From an uncultured Polaribacter sp. (lineage in GTDB: Bacteria; Bacteroidota; Bacteroidia; Flavobacteriales; Flavobacteriaceae): a stretch of 64,000 bases of DNA. Each line of letters opens with the position of its first letter. The first letter of the stretch is position 1. The stretch lies in NCBI RefSeq assembly GCF_947496195.1, contig NZ_CANMBY010000002.1:1-64000 (forward strand), in the 5' to 3' direction. Under the pieces are notes generated by a model. That model worked only from the letters and a program-made list of their open reading frames with translations, was not told the DNA's origin and ran no database searches. Positions 9,545 to 19,076 of the stretch are shown one piece after another. Position numbers and translations under genes: made by a program.

Positions 9545-10714
9545 ATGAATAATCTTATTAAAACAGATGTTTGCATTATTGGTGCTGGTCCTTCAGGTTC
9601 AGCAACATCTATTATGTTGTCAAAGGAGAAAATTCATCATTACATCATAGATAAAGCTGTTTTTCCTAGAGATAAAACTTGTGGTGATGGTCTAATTTTA
9701 TATGCTTATAAATCTTTAAAAATATTTGGAGACAATATATTCAATAGTTTTTTAAATCACCCAAAAATATTACATTCTAAAAGCGTAAGACTTCATATAA
9801 ATAATGAGTTATTTATAAATTTTGAAGAATCTAAAGATAGAGATATGCTTATCTCTTATGTAAAAAGAATTGATTTTGATAACTTTTTGGTAGAACAAAT
9901 TTCAAACGATTTTGCTTTTAAAGAGTTTGGTAATGGTGTTAAAAGTTTAGAAAAAACAGAAAAAGGAATATTAGTAAAACTTAAAGATAACAAGCAAATT
10001 TTAGCAAAAATTATTGTTGGTGCAGATGGAGTTAATTCTTTAGTTTCTAGAAAATTAATTAAACAAAAACCAGATACAAAATATAAATCGACCTTTATAA
10101 GTGCTTATTTTAAAAATGTTGATCATCTGCCAAAAGATAATGAGGCAGAAATACGTATTGTTTATAAAAAAACACCTTTGTTTTTTTATATTTTTCCACT
10201 TTCTGATGGAACTGTAAATGTGAGTTTAGGAGCTAGAACAGATAAACTAAATAAATACAACATTAATTTACTAGAAGAAGTTGATCATATTTTAAAATCA
10301 CACGAAAAAGTAAAACATAAATTTAAAAAAGCTTCTATTACTAGTAAATGGCGTGGTTGGGTGATTCCTTTTCATTTTGGTAAACAACAAGTTTTTGGAG
10401 ATAATTTTTTATTAGTAGGCGATGCTGCTGGATTAGCTAATGCATTTTATAAAGAAGGCGTTGGTACAGGAATGATGTCTGGTATTTTAGCAGTAAAAAC
10501 AATTAAAGAAGCTATTAGAATAAATGATTTTTCAAGTAAAACTTTAAATAAACATCAAAAGAATTTAAAAAATGAATTTAGTAAATTATTGAAATTCAGT
10601 TATTTTACTTTAAGATTAATGAGGTTTAAACAAATATTCTATAAACTAGTTTCTTTATTTAAAAATAAAGTAGAGAAGAAGTTTAAAAAAATGATAATTA
10701 AAAGAAGCTATTAA
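9545..10714 (+). CDS. FAD-dependent oxidoreductase, geranylgeranyl-reductase family
   Basis: A 389-aa flavoprotein. The N-terminal dinucleotide fold CIIGAGPSGSA (GxGxxG at 13-18), the FPRDKTCGDGL segment, and the second FAD motif LLVGDAAGLANAFYKEGVGTG at about 288-308 place it with the geranylgeranyl reductase / halogenase-like group, whose members reduce isoprenoid double bonds or modify lipids. The C terminus is very basic. It is the last gene of the 8192-10714 run and ends 4 bases from the convergent EEP gene without a visible hairpin. Substrate unknown. Confidence 0.8.
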   Translation: MNNLIKTDVCIIGAGPSGSATSIMLSKEKIHHYIIDKAVFPRDKTCGDGLILYAYKSLKIFGDNIFNSFLNHPKILHSKSVRLHINNELFINFEESKDRDMLISYVKRIDFDNFLVEQISNDFAFKEFGNGVKSLEKTEKGILVKLKDNKQILAKIIVGADGVNSLVSRKLIKQKPDTKYKSTFISAYFKNVDHLPKDNEAEIRIVYKKTPLFFYIFPLSDGTVNVSLGARTDKLNKYNINLLEEVDHILKSHEKVKHKFKKASITSKWRGWVIPFHFGKQQVFGDNFLLVGDAAGLANAFYKEGVGTGMMSGILAVKTIKEAIRINDFSSKTLNKHQKNLKNEFSKLLKFSYFTLRLMRFKQIFYKLVSLFKNKVEKKFKKMIIKRSY

Positions 10715-10718
10715 TTTT

Positions 10719-11732
10719 TTAAAAACTGATATTAGTCAAAATAGGAAAATGGTCTGAGTTTTGCTGTTTTTGAAAAGATTGGTATGAGTTTACAGATGTG
10801 TTTCTATCTGTTAGTATAAAATCGATTCGTAAAGGAAACCAATAATTAAAAGTTTTACCAAATCCTTTGCCAGCCTCTAAAAACGCATCTTTTTTATCAT
10901 TAGCTATTTGATTGTATACCCAAGAATAGCTTGTATTATTAAAATCACCAGCAACTATTTTTTTGCCTTTCCAAGTTTTTTCGTGTTCTAAAAACACTTT
11001 AGTTTGTTCAGCTTGTATTTTAAAACTTTCTTTTAATCTGGCAATTAGTTTTTCTGAATTTTCTTGACCAAAATTCTCTTCATTGGTGTTTAGTTGTAAA
11101 GATTGTAAATGAAAATTATATATCCTAACTGTATCTTTTTCTTTTACTATATCAATAAAAATAATGTTGTTAGAAGTATTTTCTAAATTTAAAGAGCCTT
11201 TATTAATAATTGGGTACTTAGAGTAAATTGCTAAGCCTGTTTTATTATCTTTCTTTTGGGTTTTAATGTATTTATATTCATAATCTAGCTTTTCTTTCTC
11301 TAGAATATAATATTCCTGAAAAAGAACAATATCTGCATCTTTACTTTTTACAAAATTAATGATGTTTTTTCCAATACTATCATTGTCAATCCACTTCCAA
11401 CGATTAAACATACGAACATTATAACTCATTATGCTTAACCCTTTTTCATTAGATAGTTCTTTGCCAGTAAATTGAATTAAGCTAGAATTAAAAGACCAAC
11501 CTACTGCTAAGATAAGTGTAGATAATAGTAATTGTTTTTTAAGTTTAATAAGCCAATACAATACAAACAAGCTATTTATTATTATTAAAGCTGGTACAAA
11601 TAGACTTAATATAGCTAAAAACGGAAATTTTTCTGGAGAAATGTAAGGCAGAAGATAAGACACTAATAAGGCCAATGCTAATAGTGTATTAATAAAATAT
11701 ATAAATTTATCTATAATAGATAACTTTTTCAT
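10719..11732 (-). CDS. membrane-bound endonuclease/exonuclease/phosphatase family protein
   Basis: A 337-aa protein with three hydrophobic segments in the first 90 residues, followed by an EEP (DNase I-like) domain. Catalytic motifs are present in order: SYNVRMFNRW, LFQEYY (metal Glu), VAGDFNN (Asp/Asn), RIDFIL and SDHFPIL (His). The EEP domain probably faces the periplasm, because the segments precede it. Family substrates include nucleic acids, phosphoinositides and sphingomyelin; this one is unassigned. It follows the two rhomboid genes with an 18-base gap and is probably in their operon. Confidence 0.82.
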   Translation of the reverse strand: MKKLSIIDKFIYFINTLLALALLVSYLLPYISPEKFPFLAILSLFVPALIIINSLFVLYWLIKLKKQLLLSTLILAVGWSFNSSLIQFTGKELSNEKGLSIMSYNVRMFNRWKWIDNDSIGKNIINFVKSKDADIVLFQEYYILEKEKLDYEYKYIKTQKKDNKTGLAIYSKYPIINKGSLNLENTSNNIIFIDIVKEKDTVRIYNFHLQSLQLNTNEENFGQENSEKLIARLKESFKIQAEQTKVFLEHEKTWKGKKIVAGDFNNTSYSWVYNQIANDKKDAFLEAGKGFGKTFNYWFPLRIDFILTDRNTSVNSYQSFQKQQNSDHFPILTNISF

Positions 11733-11750
11733 GCAATTTGAAAGTTACAA

Positions 11751-12605
11751 TTACTTTTTTCCTTGTTTAAATAAAAAATCTTTTTCTTCTTTTGTTAATG
11801 TATCATAACCAGATTTGCTAATTTTATCTAAGATAGCATCAATTTTTACTTGATTAGAATTTGTGTTATTTACATTATTTTTTCTTTTAGTAGAAGATTT
11901 ATAAACAGTTTTCATTTTTTTATTTTTTGATGAAAACATGCTCCATAAATTATTAAAAAAAGAAATTTCTTTATTACTAGCTCTAGAAACATATATAAAA
12001 CCAAATAAAGCTCCACCTAAATGTGCAAAATGCCCACCTGCATTACTGCCTATTAATCCAAGAATATCTAAACCAATCCAAAATGCAGCCAAATACCATA
12101 ATTTAACAAAGCCAATAAAACGCAATTTTATTTGATAGTTAGGCATATAGGTAGTAATACCTATAAAAATTGCAGAAATACCTGCTGAAGCGCCAACTAA
12201 AACAGTAGATTTCCCTTCAAATAAAGGAAAATAATTTTGACTAAATAAAAAGAAAATTCCGCCAAAAAGAGTACCTAATATGTAAAAGTTTAAAAGTTGT
12301 TTTTCTGTAAAATATTCTAAAAACAGATTACCAATAAAGTAAAGTACAATCATGTTCATTAAAATGTGTAAAAAACCAGCATGTAAAAACCCATAAGATA
12401 AAATAGACCAAGGTTTTCTAAATAATGTATTAATATCATTATCTAATGAAAACCACTCCATGATAAAATTCATTTCTCCTTTATAAAGCCCTTGTAATAC
12501 AGAGATTAAGAGTGTGCAAATAAATAATGCAACATTAAGGTAAATAAGTTTTTCTACTATATTACCAGTATTATACCTGTATTTTAAATCTTTAATTATA
12601 CTCAT
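11751..12605 (-). CDS. rhomboid intramembrane serine protease (with C-terminal DUF6576-type tail)
   Basis: A 284-aa polytopic protease that cleaves transmembrane substrates in the inner membrane. The rhomboid core has the HAGFLHILMNM helix, the nucleophile in LVGASAGIS (Ser140) and the catalytic histidine in GGHFAHLGGALFGF (His195). After the last helix comes a soluble tail of about 75 residues ending in DAILDKISKSGYDTLTKEEKDFLF, an anti-sigma-like or regulatory helix pair often found behind flavobacterial rhomboids. Its ATG touches the stop of the second rhomboid gene upstream, so the two are probably translationally coupled. Confidence 0.88.
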   Translation of the reverse strand: MSIIKDLKYRYNTGNIVEKLIYLNVALFICTLLISVLQGLYKGEMNFIMEWFSLDNDINTLFRKPWSILSYGFLHAGFLHILMNMIVLYFIGNLFLEYFTEKQLLNFYILGTLFGGIFFLFSQNYFPLFEGKSTVLVGASAGISAIFIGITTYMPNYQIKLRFIGFVKLWYLAAFWIGLDILGLIGSNAGGHFAHLGGALFGFIYVSRASNKEISFFNNLWSMFSSKNKKMKTVYKSSTKRKNNVNNTNSNQVKIDAILDKISKSGYDTLTKEEKDFLFKQGKK

Positions 12606-13336
12606 TAATATACTTTAAATTGATTTTTTTTCCAATACCAAGCAATTATAAATCCTATTAAAGCACCACCTATATGTGCAAAGTGAGCAATGTTTCCAAC
12701 AGAATAACGAGTCATTCCAAAAAATAAATCAAAAGCAATTAATATAGGAATAAAGTATTTTGCTGCAATTGGCACAGGAAAGAATATTAATGCCAGCTTT
12801 GCCTCTTTAAAATATAAGCCAAAAGCTACTAAAACACCATAAACAGCACCTGAAGCACCTACAGCAGGAGTATGATATAATGACCAAATTTTCTGAAATT
12901 GCTCTTGGGTAATTACTCCATCTAATCTATAGTCGTTTGTACTACCAGCTTTTAAAATTGCCATTATTTCATTTTCAGATAAACCAGCACCTAAAAATAA
13001 TTCATATATAGCATTAAATTGATAATAATTAACCAATGTATAAATTAAAGCTGCTCCAATACCTGCAGAGAAATAGAAAAAAATAAATTTATTTTTACCC
13101 CACATTCTTTCTAATGGTGTACCAAAAGCCCATAAACCATACATATTAAATAAAATATGAGGAAAACTACCATGTACAAACATATGAGTTACATATTGCC
13201 AAAATCCAAAATGTTCGTTTTTAGGAAAATGTAATGCAAGAATATTTGTAAAATCAAGTTGTAATAATTGTGGTGCAATAAATACAATTACATTTATTAT
13301 AATTAGATGTTTTATGGCATCAGAAATTCTACTCAT
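12605..13336 (-). CDS. rhomboid intramembrane serine protease
   Basis: A 243-aa rhomboid without the cytoplasmic tail of its neighbour. Conserved points are HMFVHGSFPHILFNMYGLWAFG, VGASGAVYG (nucleophile Ser162) and HFAHIGGALIGF (His221). A loop of about 45 residues between transmembrane segments (about 108-150) is longer than usual. It lies 6 bases downstream of mutL and shares one base with the next rhomboid, so mutL-rhomboid-rhomboid-EEP forms a compact leftward unit. Confidence 0.88.
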   Translation of the reverse strand: MSRISDAIKHLIIINVIVFIAPQLLQLDFTNILALHFPKNEHFGFWQYVTHMFVHGSFPHILFNMYGLWAFGTPLERMWGKNKFIFFYFSAGIGAALIYTLVNYYQFNAIYELFLGAGLSENEIMAILKAGSTNDYRLDGVITQEQFQKIWSLYHTPAVGASGAVYGVLVAFGLYFKEAKLALIFFPVPIAAKYFIPILIAFDLFFGMTRYSVGNIAHFAHIGGALIGFIIAWYWKKNQFKVY

Positions 13337-13342
13337 ATCTTT

Positions 13343-15151
13343 TTAACTATTAAATAAGTTATCTATTTCGTTTAATGTTAGGGTTTTAAAAGTGCTTTTT
13401 CCAAAAGGAGAAATATTAGGCTCTTTACAAGAAAACAAATCGTTAACTAATGCTTCTTGTTCTTTTTCAGACAACTTTGTACCTGTTTTAATGGCTAATG
13501 TTTTTGCAAAAGATTTAGCCATAACATCAAAATGAGAAAAACTTGTGTCTGGCACTTCTAAATTAATGTCACTTAATAATTCTTCTAGAATTATGGTTAT
13601 TTTACTTTCTGTTACAGATACTGGTATTCCCTTTATAGTTACACTATCTTTAGTAAATTCATCAAAAGAAAAACCTGCATTTTCTAATTCAGTTTTTATG
13701 GTATAAATCATTTCTATTTCTTGAGAAGAAAAAGAAATTTTAACAGGAAACAATAATTGTTGGCTATTAGCCTCTTTTACAGTTATACTTTCTAAAAACT
13801 CTTCATATAAAATTCTTTGATGAGCTAATGACTGATGTATTAAAACTACTCCAGATTTAATTAAACTCATCACATACTTTCGCTGAATTTGAAATGTTTT
13901 TTGAACTTTATCTTCATTTTCTGTAAAAAGCTCTTCTTGTTTATCATCAGAGGTTAAAACAGAAGTATACAAAGATTCCCATTGTTCATTTTTTTGTTCT
14001 CTTTTAAATGGAAAACGAATTTCGCTTTGTTTAACCTCTTTAAAAGGATTAAAATCAGGATCTACCAAAACTTTTGGCACTGAAGCAGAACTGGTATTTT
14101 TTGTTTGATGGTATGATGTATCTAAAGTAGCATCTCTTTCAAAATCTAAAACAGGTGCAATACTGTATTGCCCTAAACTATGCTTAACAGTAGCTCTTAG
14201 CATAGCATATAAAGCCTTTTCATTATCGAACTTTATTTCTGTTTTTGTAGGATGAATGTTAATATCTATAGTATGATTTGGAACCTTTAGATATAAAAAA
14301 TAGGAGGGATGAGTACCTTGCTCTAATAAACCATCGAAAGCATTTACAACTGCATGATTTAGGTAAGAACTTTTTATAAATCTATCATTTACAAAAAAGA
14401 ATTGTTCACCTCTTTTTCTTTTAGAGAATTCTGGTTTGGCTACAAAACCGGTAATATTTAAAATATCTGTTTGCTCATCTATAGGAACTAATTTTTCATT
14501 CATTTTAGTTCCAAAAACAGCAACAATTCGTTTTCTAAGATTTGTGCTTTTTAAGTGATAAACTTCGTTATTGTTATGATGCAATAAAAAAGTAATACTT
14601 GGATGAGCTAAAACTACTCTTAAAAATTCATCAACAATATGCCTAGTTTCAACAGTGTCTGATTTTAAAAAATTTCTTCTTGCAGGTATATTGTAAAATA
14701 AGTTTTTAACAGCAATACTGGTTCCTTTAGCTGTATTTACAACATCTTGAGAAATAACTTTACTACCTTCAATTTTTATACAAGTACCTAATTCTTGATG
14801 CTCTTCTTTTGTTTTTAACTCAACATGAGCAATAGCAGCAATAGAAGCTAAAGCTTCACCTCTAAAACCTTTTGTTCCTAAATTAAATAAATCTTCAGCC
14901 TTTTTAATTTTAGATGTAGCATGTCTTTCAAAACACATTCTAGCATCTGTAACGCTCATTCCTTTACCATCATCAATAACCTGTATAAGTGTTTTACCAG
15001 CATCTTTTAATAATAGTTTTATGTTTGTTGCACCAGCATCAATGGCATTCTCTAGTAATTCTTTAACAACAGAAGCAGGCCTTTGTACGACTTCTCCTGC
15101 AGCAATTTGATTAGCTACATGATCTGGTAAAAGTTGAATGATATCTGACAT
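13343..15151 (-). CDS. mutL: DNA mismatch repair protein MutL
   Basis: Couples mismatch recognition by MutS to strand incision. The 602 aa show the GHKL ATPase domain (ENAIDAGATN, IDDGKGM, GTKGFRGEALASIA) over about 1-330, a variable linker, and a C-terminal dimerisation domain. The endonuclease motif DQHA(x)2E(x)4E seen in most MutL proteins that lack MutH is replaced by HQSLAHQRILYE near residue 437, so the metal ligands look lost. The ATG overlaps the stop of the small membrane-protein gene upstream by one base. Confidence 0.95.
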   Translation of the reverse strand: MSDIIQLLPDHVANQIAAGEVVQRPASVVKELLENAIDAGATNIKLLLKDAGKTLIQVIDDGKGMSVTDARMCFERHATSKIKKAEDLFNLGTKGFRGEALASIAAIAHVELKTKEEHQELGTCIKIEGSKVISQDVVNTAKGTSIAVKNLFYNIPARRNFLKSDTVETRHIVDEFLRVVLAHPSITFLLHHNNNEVYHLKSTNLRKRIVAVFGTKMNEKLVPIDEQTDILNITGFVAKPEFSKRKRGEQFFFVNDRFIKSSYLNHAVVNAFDGLLEQGTHPSYFLYLKVPNHTIDINIHPTKTEIKFDNEKALYAMLRATVKHSLGQYSIAPVLDFERDATLDTSYHQTKNTSSASVPKVLVDPDFNPFKEVKQSEIRFPFKREQKNEQWESLYTSVLTSDDKQEELFTENEDKVQKTFQIQRKYVMSLIKSGVVLIHQSLAHQRILYEEFLESITVKEANSQQLLFPVKISFSSQEIEMIYTIKTELENAGFSFDEFTKDSVTIKGIPVSVTESKITIILEELLSDINLEVPDTSFSHFDVMAKSFAKTLAIKTGTKLSEKEQEALVNDLFSCKEPNISPFGKSTFKTLTLNEIDNLFNS

Positions 15152-15426
15152 TAGCTTTTGAAAAATATTGATAAATCAAAATCTATAATGTATAAGAATA
15201 TAAATACTAAGATTAAAATGATGTATATGATTGTTTTGTTTAAGCCTCCTTCACCAGATTTAAGTTCATCTATAGCATCTGTAAACTTGGTTTTTAACCC
15301 TTTGTTAGTTCCTGTAGTTTTTCTAAACTTATCTAGTTTGTGTTCTATTTTATAAGGATTTCCATCGCCTTTATAATAGCGAGGTTGGTAATCAAATTTT
15401 TTGTTTGTTCTTTTTAAAAATCCCAT
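15151..15426 (-). CDS. small conserved membrane protein
   Basis: From the ATG at 15426 the protein is 91 aa: a basic, hydrophilic N-terminal half (MGFLKRTNKKFDYQPRYY, then a KIEHKLDKFRKT segment) and one transmembrane helix at about 62-85. The frame extends 33 bases upstream to another start, but MGFLKRT is the more natural beginning. Relatives are common next to mutL and ribH in flavobacteria and have sometimes been mislabelled riboflavin synthase subunit beta because of that location. No function can be given. Confidence 0.65.
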   Translation of the reverse strand: MGFLKRTNKKFDYQPRYYKGDGNPYKIEHKLDKFRKTTGTNKGLKTKFTDAIDELKSGEGGLNKTIIYIILILVFIFLYIIDFDLSIFFKS

Positions 15427-15571
15427 AATACTGTAAAATAATTGATAAATAATGATCATGAGAAATCAAATATTATACCAATATAAAGTAAGTCAAATTT
15501 AAAGAATTAAAAGTAATACATCAAAGATTGATGCTAAAAGAATTCTTAAAATAATGTGTTTAAAAAGTAAT

Positions 15572-16078
15572 TTAGAAACCTATACTTTCTTTAGGGCTGT
15601 CTATGTGTTTTAAAGCAGCCATTTTTACAGCAGCAACAGCACACTCAATACCTTTGTTACCTAATTTACCTCCAGATCTATCTAGAGATTGTTGTTTGGT
15701 ATTATCTGTTAATACACAGAAGATAATAGGTACATCATACTTTACATTTAAGTCGATAATACCTTGAGTAACACCTTCGCAAACAAAATCGAAATGCTTT
15801 GTTTCACCTTGTATTACATTACCAATAGCAATAATGGCATCTACTTTTTCAGATTGAATCATTTTTTTACAACCATACACTAACTCAAAACTTCCAGGAA
15901 CATCCCAAGAAATAATGTTATTTTTTTCTGTACCACAATCAATTAAAGTATCAATTGCGCCTTTGTGTAAGTTTTGTGTAATCTCTGGATTCCATTCAGA
16001 AACAACAATCCCAAATCGAAAAGGTTTCGCATTTGGGATTGTAGCTTTATCATAATAAGATAAATTTGTTGTAGCCAT
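15572..16078 (-). CDS. ribH: 6,7-dimethyl-8-ribityllumazine synthase
   Basis: Condenses the ribityl-amino-uracil intermediate with 3,4-dihydroxy-2-butanone 4-phosphate to give lumazine, the penultimate step of riboflavin synthesis. The 168 aa carry the family signatures: FGIVVSEWNPEIT, SWDVPGSFELVY, AIGNVIQGETKHFDFVC (with the catalytic His) and GVLTDNT-like CVLTDNTKQQSLDRSGG. The protein forms pentamers or 60-mers. It follows the TPR gene by 16 bases. Confidence 0.96.
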   Translation of the reverse strand: MATTNLSYYDKATIPNAKPFRFGIVVSEWNPEITQNLHKGAIDTLIDCGTEKNNIISWDVPGSFELVYGCKKMIQSEKVDAIIAIGNVIQGETKHFDFVCEGVTQGIIDLNVKYDVPIIFCVLTDNTKQQSLDRSGGKLGNKGIECAVAAVKMAALKHIDSPKESIGF

Positions 16079-16094
16079 CTTTACTAATTAGCTT

Positions 16095-16865
16095 TTAGTT
16101 AGCTGCATACTTAGCAGCATTTATAAATTTATCTATGTTGTTACCTTGATCAGAATTAGGATAATTATCTTTAATTCTTGTAAATAAAGATTCAGCTTTA
16201 CTGTAATCTTTTAATAACATTGCTGTTTGACCAGCTTTGTATAAAAATAGAGGAGTTGTAAACTCATTATCTTTTTTATTAGCAGCTTTTTCGTAGTAAT
16301 CTAAAGCATCTTCTTGTTGATCGATATCAGAAAAAGCATCACCAATAGCGCCTAAAGCTACAGGACCTAACATTTCATCATCCGAATTAAATTTACTTAA
16401 ATACTCAATAGCTTTATCGTATTTTTTTAATTGTAAGTAAGAAACTCCTGCATAGTAATTTGCTAAATTTCCTGCATCAGTTCCACTGTAAGATTCAGCA
16501 ATATCTACAAAACCATAATTACCATCTGCACCTTCTAAACCTAAAGTTAAAAGAGAATCAATATTAGACGAACCTGCAGTTGAAGCTTCATCAAAATATT
16601 TTCTTGGAAAAGCTAACTCATTAGAAGCTTCTAATTCATTAGGTTCTACAATGTATTTGTTATATCCTAAGAAAACTAAGAAAATAACAACTAGACCAAC
16701 TAAACCATAAAATAATGGTTTGCTATTTTTTTCTATCCATTGTTCAGATTTAGAAGCAGTTTCATCTAAAGTATTAAATACTTCAGCAGTTGTGCTGTCC
16801 ATATCTTGAGCTAGTTCTTCTTTTTTATTCTTTGGTTTGTATCCTCTCTTCTTGTATGTTGCCAT
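16095..16865 (-). CDS. tetratricopeptide-repeat membrane protein
   Basis: A 256-aa protein with a basic N terminus (MATYKKRGYKPKNKK), a single transmembrane helix at about 52-70, and TPR-like repeats in the exported part (residues about 125-245: YYAGVSYLQLKKYDKAIEYL, GDAFSDIDQQEDALDYYEKA). The architecture resembles E. coli YfgM, a periplasmic chaperone partner at the Sec translocon, but this is by plan only. The -7 box TATTTTTG (minus strand, 16896-16889) lies 23 bases ahead of the ATG. Divergent from recF. Confidence 0.75.
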   Translation of the reverse strand: MATYKKRGYKPKNKKEELAQDMDSTTAEVFNTLDETASKSEQWIEKNSKPLFYGLVGLVVIFLVFLGYNKYIVEPNELEASNELAFPRKYFDEASTAGSSNIDSLLTLGLEGADGNYGFVDIAESYSGTDAGNLANYYAGVSYLQLKKYDKAIEYLSKFNSDDEMLGPVALGAIGDAFSDIDQQEDALDYYEKAANKKDNEFTTPLFLYKAGQTAMLLKDYSKAESLFTRIKDNYPNSDQGNNIDKFINAAKYAAN

Positions 16866-16979
16866 ATTTCCTTAAAAATTAGTGGCGACAAAAATAGTTT
16901 TTTTAATTGGATTTTAAAAGGGCTTATTTTGTAAAAATTTCGATAATTTGCACACTAGTATTAAACTCCACATTTATTG

Positions 16980-18059
16980 ATGTATTTAAAAAGATTATCT
17001 ATAGTAAATTTTAAAAATATTGAATCACAATCATTTGATTTTCACCAAAAAATTAATTGTTTTGTTGGTAATAATGGTGTAGGTAAAACAAATATATTAG
17101 ATGCAATTTATTATTTGTCTTTTACTAAAAGTTACTTTAATTCTGTAGCTATACAGAATATTAGGCATGGAGAATCTTTTTTTATGATAGAAGGTGCTTA
17201 TGAAATAAAAGACAGGAATGAAGTTATTATCTGTAGTTTAAAAAAAGGTCAGAAAAAAGTTTTAAAAAGAAATGGAAAAAACTACGAAAAGTTTTCTGAA
17301 CATATAGGTCAGATACCTTTGGTTATAATTTCTCCAGCAGATAGAGACTTAGTTATAGAAGGAAGTGACACTCGTAGAAAATTTATGGATACTGTTATTT
17401 CTCAACAAAATAAACAATATTTAAAAGATGTAATGGCTTATAATAAAGTGGTAAGTCAAAGAAATGCCCTGTTAAAATATTTTGCAGCAAACAGAACTTT
17501 TGATGCTTTAAATTTGGAAGTTTATAATGCTCAGATGATAGAACTTGGAAATAAAATATTTGATGTTAGAAAGCAGTTTTTAAAAGAGTTTATTCCTATT
17601 TTTAATGAAAAATATAAATTAATATCAAGTGATTTTGAAAGTGTTAATTTAATTTACAAAAGCCAGTTACTCTCTAAAAGTATGAGAGATTTGTTAGATT
17701 CTTCTGTTGAAAAAGATAAAATTTTACAATATTCTACAACAGGAATTCATAAAGATGATTTAAGCTTTGAAATAGGAGAGTATCCTATAAAAAAGTTTGG
17801 TTCACAAGGTCAGCAAAAATCTTATTTAATTGCATTAAAATTGGCTCAGTTTGAGTTTATAAAAAAACAATCTGGATTAACACCAATATTATTATTAGAT
17901 GATATTTTTGATAAGTTAGATGAAAACAGAGTTTCTCAAATTGTAAGTTTAGTAAATAACGATGAATTTGGACAGATATTTATAACAGATACACATTCTG
18001 AAAGAACAGAAACTATAGTTAAAGAAACTGGTACTGAATATCAAATATTTAAATTGTAA
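16980..18059 (+). CDS. recF: DNA replication and repair protein RecF
   Basis: An SMC-like ATPase that loads RecA at gapped DNA with RecO and RecR. From the ATG at 16980 (359 aa) the Walker A motif is GNNGVGKT (30-37), the signature loop is [10 protein letters not shown] and Walker B is [14 protein letters not shown]. The frame could open one codon earlier at a TTG; the ATG ([13 protein letters not shown]) is the usual RecF start. Its stop overlaps the ATG of the DUF721 gene. Confidence 0.95.
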   Translation: MYLKRLSIVNFKNIESQSFDFHQKINCFVGNNGVGKTNILDAIYYLSFTKSYFNSVAIQNIRHGESFFMIEGAYEIKDRNEVIICSLKKGQKKVLKRNGKNYEKFSEHIGQIPLVIISPADRDLVIEGSDTRRKFMDTVISQQNKQYLKDVMAYNKVVSQRNALLKYFAANRTFDALNLEVYNAQMIELGNKIFDVRKQFLKEFIPIFNEKYKLISSDFESVNLIYKSQLLSKSMRDLLDSSVEKDKILQYSTTGIHKDDLSFEIGEYPIKKFGSQGQQKSYLIALKLAQFEFIKKQSGLTPILLLDDIFDKLDENRVSQIVSLVNNDEFGQIFITDTHSERTETIVKETGTEYQIFKL

Positions 18060-18355
18060 TGGCAAAAAGAGAAAACGAATCTTACTCTATTCAAGACTTA
18101 ATGAAATCTTTTATAAAAGAGAATAACCTAAGTAAAGGCATGCAAAAACTTAAAGTAGAAGAAGCCTGGAATGCTTTAATGGGTCAGGGTGTAGTAAATT
18201 ATACCACATCTGTAAGGTTGCAAAATAAAACTTTAGTTGTTCAATTATCTTCTTCTGTTTTAAGAGAAGAATTAAGTTATGGTAAAGAAAAAATTATTAA
18301 AATGCTTAATGAAGAATTAGGAGAACAAGTAATTTCTAAATTAATGTTGGTTTGA
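18059..18355 (+). CDS. DUF721 domain protein
   Basis: A 98-aa DciA-like protein of the DUF721 family. It has the typical YSIQDLMKSFIKENNLSKGM start, VEEAWNALMG and the LSSSVLREELSYGKEKI strand-helix. Family members are small, often basic, and lie beside recF/gyrB; DciA proteins load the replicative helicase, but whether flavobacterial DUF721 does so is not established here. It is coupled to recF by a one-base overlap. Confidence 0.85.
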   Translation: MAKRENESYSIQDLMKSFIKENNLSKGMQKLKVEEAWNALMGQGVVNYTTSVRLQNKTLVVQLSSSVLREELSYGKEKIIKMLNEELGEQVISKLMLV

Positions 18356-18439
18356 TTTTGTTATTTCTCTATTATAATAAATATTAGTAGAAAAGTATTT
18401 ATATAGTTGTTAGATATTTTTTTTAGGGTAAATATCAAT

Positions 18440-18469
18440 AAAAAAACTCGCAGATTACTCTACGAGTTT
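18440..18469 (-). terminator. terminator of ndk
   Basis: The stem AAACTCG/CGAGTTT has a 12-base loop and is followed, on the minus strand, by a T run (the A run at 18440-18446). Confidence 0.7.
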
Positions 18470-18492
18470 AATATATCTATAAAGTATTTAGA

Positions 18493-18912
18493 CTAAAACT
18501 GCTCTCTACCTGAAAAATGAAAATTACCTTCAATAGCAGCATTTTCATCAGAATCAGAACCATGTACAGCATTTTCTCCCATAGAAGTTGCATATAGTTT
18601 TCTAATAGTTCCTTCTGCAGCATCAGCAGGGTTAGTAGCACCAATTAAAGTTCTAAAATCTTCAACAGCATTATCTTTTTCTAAGATTGCAGCTACAATT
18701 GGACCTCTTGTCATAAATTCTACTAATTCTCCAAAGAAAGGACGCTCATTATGAACTGCATAAAAAGTCTCTGCATCATTTTTAGTCATCTGCGTCTTTT
18801 TCATTGCTACAATTCTAAAACCTGCAGCATTAATCTTTTCTAATATAGCTCCTGTATGTCCGTTTTCTACAGCATCAGGCTTAATCATGGTAAATGTTCT
18901 ATTTGTTGCCAT
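18493..18912 (-). CDS. ndk: nucleoside-diphosphate kinase
   Basis: Transfers the gamma phosphate from ATP to nucleoside diphosphates through a phosphohistidine, balancing NTP pools. The 139 aa have [15 protein letters not shown] at the start, the [15 protein letters not shown] nucleotide-binding region, and the catalytic histidine in [13 protein letters not shown]. It is monocistronic, with a clear promoter and its own terminator. Confidence 0.97.
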   Translation of the reverse strand: MATNRTFTMIKPDAVENGHTGAILEKINAAGFRIVAMKKTQMTKNDAETFYAVHNERPFFGELVEFMTRGPIVAAILEKDNAVEDFRTLIGATNPADAAEGTIRKLYATSMGENAVHGSDSDENAAIEGNFHFSGREQF

Positions 18913-18932
18913 TTTTATTTTTAAAATTTGTG

Positions 18933-18962
18933 CAAAAGTACATTTTTTAATGTTAATAACAA
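18933..18962 (-). promoter_or_regulatory. ndk promoter
   Basis: On the minus strand TTG (18962-18960), 19 bases, TACTTTTG (18940-18933): an exact Bacteroidota-type promoter. The start is expected about 4 bases downstream, giving a leader of around 15 bases. Confidence 0.7.
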
Positions 18963-19076
18963 GTTAAGGATACACTACATTATTTTGAGTTTATAAAACA
19001 GATTTTTTGTTGATTTTAACAAATGTATAGGTAAATATATTTTACAAAATGGTATTAAATTGTATATTCGCATCTT

